From contig JAJXZS010000050.1 in the NCBI GenBank assembly GCA_021779955.1, positions 1 to 64,000 of the forward strand: a stretch of 64,000 nt of DNA. The letters run 5' to 3'. The notes under the pieces were generated by a model. The model saw only the letters and a list, made by a program, of their open reading frames with translations, did no database searches and had not been told where the DNA came from. Shown one piece after another: positions 60,967-64,000 of the stretch; position 1 is the stretch's first letter; every line of letters begins with the position of its first letter. Origin of the DNA: Chloroflexota bacterium (lineage in GTDB: Bacteria; Chloroflexota; Anaerolineae; Anaerolineales; Anaerolineaceae). A program made the translations under genes and the position numbers.

Positions 60967-62221
60967 GCGCTTCCTCTTCGCTGCTTGTCTCGATGGGAGT
61001 AAGCTGGTCGGCGGATTTCCGTTGCCTGGGGTGAACTTGACGAATGATCCTGCGGTGAGTGCGCCGGTGCGGGGCAGCGGGCGCCGGCAGGTGGCTGACA
61101 GCTTGCCAGAGTACTTCTGCCACGGTATATGCGGAATTTGGCAGACCGATCGCCCGCGCGTTTTGGGCGCGTCGCTTGTATAGCCCGCCGTCATTCAGCA
61201 TCCAGTGGCTCAACAGCTCGAGCAACTGCATCGGCGTCTCGGCGATATCGCCAGCGCCGTAGGCGAGCACGTACTCGGCGTTTCCGGTTTCCTGGCCGGG
61301 GATCACATCGATCAGGATCATCGGCAGCCCGCAGGCCAGGGATTCGGTGACGATCAGGCCGCCGGCTTTGCAGAGCATGATATCGGACGCATGCATCAAC
61401 GTGGGCATGTTTTCGACGAAGTTATACAGCTTGACCGGAATGTGCCATTCCATTTCGCTTACGGCCTGGAAGAGGTCGTCGTCTTTGCCTGCCACAACGA
61501 TCAGCTGCAGCGGGGTGCCAAAATGATTGATCACGTTGAGCGCATCGAGCATATGCTCCACACGCCGGCTGCTTACCGCCAGGATGGTCGTCAGCTCTTT
61601 TTCCAGGCCTAATTCCTCGCGAATCTCGCTCTTGGTCCGCGTATCACTTACCACGTCGGGGTGGACCGGAATGCCTGAAATAATGATTTTCTCGGCATGT
61701 AAACCGTAATTCATTGCCAGTTCGGCTACGTGCCGGTTGGGCACGAAGAGGCCGGTGACCCGGTTGTTGAACCACATCCTGTGGACGGTCGAAAGATCGG
61801 TGATGACAGTGTAGAACGGAATCTTGTGTTTGCGGCGTCCCAGGATGGCAGTCATCGCTGCCTGGTACAGCGGGTAAGTACTGATGATCGCATCCGGCTC
61901 CGATTTGCGCAGCAGGTCGCGCATCACGTCAAGCAGCAAGCCCGAGAGGGTCTGTTCCATCAGGTATTTTGGCACAAGCGCGTCGCTGGCTTCGTATCCC
62001 AGCTTGTAAAGCTCCGGGAAATTTTTGATCCAGCGGTCATAGTCCGTTTGTGACTCGCGCAAAAAGAAAGGCGATCGTTTATCGTCCAGCGGATTGACAA
62101 TCTCGGTCTGAACTGAATCGCCATAACGCTCGTTGAGGGCTCTGTCGAGCGCGACGGCGGCGCTGCGGTGCCCAAACCCCGCATCCGCCATCAGGATCAA
62201 TATCTTTTTCTTGGGTTCCAT
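60953..62221 (-). CDS. MGDG synthase/UgtP-like glycolipid glycosyltransferase (GT28 type)
   Basis: This 422-aa GT-B enzyme has the MGDG-synthase N-terminal motif LILMADAGFGHRSAAVAL and VNPLDDKRSPFF, and the C-terminal donor-site block MLCKAGGLIVTESLACGLPMILIDVIPGQETGNAEY with family residues. It likely transfers a sugar from UDP- or GDP-sugar to diacylglycerol at the inner membrane face, making glycolipids. The last 45 residues (PHRRTHRRIIRQVHPRQRKSAD) are basic and outside the fold. It is the middle gene of a reverse-strand operon cinA - GT - nucleosidase, with 27 bases to cinA. Confidence 0.88.
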   Translation of the reverse strand: MEPKKKILILMADAGFGHRSAAVALDRALNERYGDSVQTEIVNPLDDKRSPFFLRESQTDYDRWIKNFPELYKLGYEASDALVPKYLMEQTLSGLLLDVMRDLLRKSEPDAIISTYPLYQAAMTAILGRRKHKIPFYTVITDLSTVHRMWFNNRVTGLFVPNRHVAELAMNYGLHAEKIIISGIPVHPDVVSDTRTKSEIREELGLEKELTTILAVSSRRVEHMLDALNVINHFGTPLQLIVVAGKDDDLFQAVSEMEWHIPVKLYNFVENMPTLMHASDIMLCKAGGLIVTESLACGLPMILIDVIPGQETGNAEYVLAYGAGDIAETPMQLLELLSHWMLNDGGLYKRRAQNARAIGLPNSAYTVAEVLWQAVSHLPAPAAPHRRTHRRIIRQVHPRQRKSADQLTPIETSSEEEAHGQM

Positions 62222-62248
62222 GGTTTCTCCCCAATCACTCTCAAAATG

Positions 62249-62782
62249 TCAGGAAGGGCAGCCCGGCCATTGCTCGGATGGAAGGTGCCCCTCGAGGTAA
62301 TCAGCCACAAGCTGCAGTGCTGCCTGTGCTGAGTCCTCCTTGTTTTTGATTCTGTCGCCTTTCCAGCAGAAATGCCACGCCCATTGACCATCACCTGCGC
62401 TCATGCCGACCCAGACGGTGCCTACTGGCTTTTCGGGCATGCCTCCGCCCGGCCCTGCGATACCGCTGATCGAGACCCCGATCACCTTATCGAGCGGAAA
62501 TCCGCCCGAAAGCGACTTCCGGACGCCTGCTGCCATCTCAAGAACAGTTTGCTTGCTCACTGCTCCATACTGCTGCAGGGTTTCGTGCTTCACTCCCAGG
62601 ATGGACTCTTTGACTTCATAGGCGTAGGCGGTGACGCTGCCCAGGTAATAATCGGATGATCCGGGAATATTCGTAATGCGGTGTCCCACCAGTCCGCCCG
62701 TGCAGGATTCCGCCACCGTCAGGCGCATGCCTTTTTCGCGTAACAGGATGCCAACTTTCTCTTCAAGAAGGATCTCTTTCAA
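62249..62782 (-). CDS. Nicotinamide-nucleotide amidohydrolase (CinA C-terminal domain, PncC-like)
   Basis: This 177-aa protein is only the C-terminal, deamidase part of CinA. Motifs TVAESCTGGLVGHRIT (catalytic Ser), GAVSKQTVLEMAAGVRK, SISGIAGPGGGMPEKPVGTVW and a C-terminal helix that ends at GCPS are typical. It converts NMN to nicotinate mononucleotide in NAD recycling. The start is TTG with GGAGTT 5-9 bases before it. TATAAT on the reverse strand at 62809-62814 is a likely -10 without a clear -35. It heads the operon with the glycosyltransferase. Confidence 0.93.
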   Translation of the reverse strand: MKEILLEEKVGILLREKGMRLTVAESCTGGLVGHRITNIPGSSDYYLGSVTAYAYEVKESILGVKHETLQQYGAVSKQTVLEMAAGVRKSLSGGFPLDKVIGVSISGIAGPGGGMPEKPVGTVWVGMSAGDGQWAWHFCWKGDRIKNKEDSAQAALQLVADYLEGHLPSEQWPGCPS

Positions 62783-62972
62783 GTCAACTCCGCTGTATTT
62801 TTGTCCTTATTATAACCCGGCAGACAAGGCTAATCTGTCCGTGCTAAAATATTCAGTGGTTCCAAATGAACGGAAACGGCGTTGAGCGAAACATAAGCAC
62901 GCTTGCCGGTATCCGTTGAACCTGGTCCCCGAAGGACCTGGATTGGTGAAAAAGGAATATAAAGAGGCAACG

Positions 62973-63854
62973 ATGAAGATTGGGCTTCAAATCCCTAATT
63001 TTACCTGGCCGGGTGGACCGGCGAAGATCGGGCAAACTCTGGTCGAGATCGCCCGTAATGCTGATGAGCACGGCTTTTCAGATATCTGGGTGATGGATCA
63101 CTTCTTCCAGATCGGCAGCGTTGGCCCCAAAGAAAACGAAATGATGGAAAGCTACTCTACGCTTTCCTTTATCGCAGCCCATACCCGTGCTGCCCGCCTG
63201 GGAACCATGGTGACAGGGGTCGTCTACCGTCATCCCGGCATTCTGGTCAAGACGGTCACAACCCTCGATGTGCTCTCGGGCGGCAGAGCCTTCCTCGGAA
63301 TTGGCGCTGCCTGGAACGAGGTCGAATCGCGCGGGCTGGGTGTGCCTTTCCCGCCTGTCAAGGAGAGGTTCGAACGCCTCGAAGAAACTCTGCAGATCGC
63401 GCTGCAGATGTGGTCGGGCAATAACGGTCCTTATAACGGAAAACATTACCAGCTGGCGGAAACACTTTGCATCCCGCAGCCGCTGACGAAGCCTCACCCT
63501 CCCATTTTGATCGGAGGCAGCGGCGAGCAGAAGACCCTGCGCCTGGTGGCGAAATATGCCGATGCCTGCAACATCTTCGGAAACCAGGGCATCGAATTCG
63601 TCCGCTCGAAGCTCGACGTCTTGAAGCAGCGTTGCGACGAGGTTGGCCGAGATTACAATGCCATCGAAAAAACTGCGCTTGCGACCGTAAATTTGGCCCC
63701 CGGGGCGATGAAGACCAACGACGTGATCGAGCTTTGCCGCAGCATGGCTTCGGTAGGCATCCAGCATATGATCTTCAATATGCCAAATGTTCATGAGATC
63801 AAACCGCTCGAAACCTTTGGCAAGGAGATTATTCCTGCTGTTTCAGAAATGTAA
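62973..63854 (+). CDS. LLM-class, probably F420-dependent oxidoreductase
   Basis: This 293-aa TIM-barrel flavin/F420 enzyme of the luciferase-like family has MKIGLQIPNFTWPGGPAKIG, WVMDHFFQIGSVG, LGTMVTGVVYRHPGILVKTVTTLDVLSGGRAFLGIGAAWNEVE (in parts), and PHPPILIGGSGEQKTLRLVAKYADACNIFG. The motif set matches the group called F420-dependent LLM oxidoreductases. AGAGG stands 6 bases before the ATG; a frame of 19 extra codons upstream has no such support. Substrate unknown. No F420 biosynthesis gene is in the window, so cofactor use is inferred from family. Confidence 0.88.
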   Translation: MKIGLQIPNFTWPGGPAKIGQTLVEIARNADEHGFSDIWVMDHFFQIGSVGPKENEMMESYSTLSFIAAHTRAARLGTMVTGVVYRHPGILVKTVTTLDVLSGGRAFLGIGAAWNEVESRGLGVPFPPVKERFERLEETLQIALQMWSGNNGPYNGKHYQLAETLCIPQPLTKPHPPILIGGSGEQKTLRLVAKYADACNIFGNQGIEFVRSKLDVLKQRCDEVGRDYNAIEKTALATVNLAPGAMKTNDVIELCRSMASVGIQHMIFNMPNVHEIKPLETFGKEIIPAVSEM

Positions 63855-63951
63855 AACGATCTGTTCGCGTGATGTACTGATCTTCCGCCGCGCTCCAGAT
63901 GGAAGAACCCGTCAGGTTCAGTGATGCGGGCAAAATCCCTGTTCGCTGAAC

Positions 63952-63979
63952 TTGACGCCCATCAGGAGTCTGATAGAAT
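63952..63979 (+). promoter_or_regulatory. Promoter near window end for a gene beyond it
   Basis: TTGACG (63952-63957), 16-base spacer, TAGAAT (63974-63979). The last 146 bases hold no other feature. Confidence 0.6.
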
Positions 63980-64000
63980 ACATCTACAATTGAATACTTG

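Noticed and set aside
1-64000. CRISPR arrays, insertion sequences, prophage, toxin-antitoxin or defence systems
   Set aside because: No regularly spaced repeats, transposase, integrase, phage structural or defence-protein motifs were found on either strand.

Overview
The window is a gene-dense stretch of a bacterial chromosome of moderate to high GC content. Several features suggest a member of the Chloroflexota, probably Anaerolineae-like. These are many Opp/Dpp peptide-type ABC transporters with lipoprotein binding proteins and Thr/Pro/Ala linkers, a fused glycyl-tRNA synthetase (GlyQS), a lipoprotein PBP, an F420-type luciferase-like oxidoreductase and no outer-membrane genes. This placement is inference from content and was not tested by a search. 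No phage, insertion sequence, CRISPR array or rRNA operon is visible.

Layout. 1-2793: 3' end of a Dpp-type operon (permease C, two ATPases). 2855-9790: small housekeeping and accessory genes (a 65-aa protein, an acetyltransferase-like protein, an OmpR-type regulator, a methyltransferase, an SLC13-type permease with TrkA-C domains, a chagasin-like inhibitor, two tRNA-Ser genes and a DUF3267 zincin). 9864-16092: a CoA-ester lyase, then a reverse-strand block with a PP2C phosphatase overlapping a VWA/FHA membrane protein, and xpt-guaA purine genes. 16212-22120: operon maf - lipoprotein PBP - rsgA - dipeptide epimerase - NlpC/P60 peptidase, facing a cytoplasmic class A beta-lactamase-fold hydrolase.

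23131-38427: two large peptide-type ABC transporter loci on one strand. The first has ATPase, ATPase, binding protein, permease, permease, then a separate binding protein. The second has binding protein, permease, permease, ATPase, ATPase. The second is unusual: its 854-aa binding protein reads as a circular permutation of the SBP_bac_5 fold, and one permease carries about 190 extra extracytoplasmic residues. In both loci the main binding-protein cistron is preceded by an isolated long Shine-Dalgarno match and followed by a strong hairpin without a T-run. This layout would favour high binding-protein mRNA levels.

38785-52230: tRNA-Gln, glmU, a CBS/CorC protein, cdd, recO, glyQS, dnaG, rpoD, rho and a LysM/M23 peptidase. 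This is a recognisable version of the conserved cdd-era-recO-glyQS-dnaG-sigA neighbourhood, with era absent. 52231-52678 is a repeat-rich gap. 52679-64000: priA with a MEMO-family gene, an unknown lipoprotein, a second LysM/M23 peptidase, metG, a reverse-strand cinA - MGDG-synthase-like glycosyltransferase - nucleosidase operon, and an LLM oxidoreductase.

Together the cell-wall genes (PBP, two M23 peptidases, epimerase, NlpC/P60, glmU) and the peptide importers suggest a cell with peptidoglycan that can salvage muropeptides and external peptides. Promoters, terminators and start choices were called by eye.
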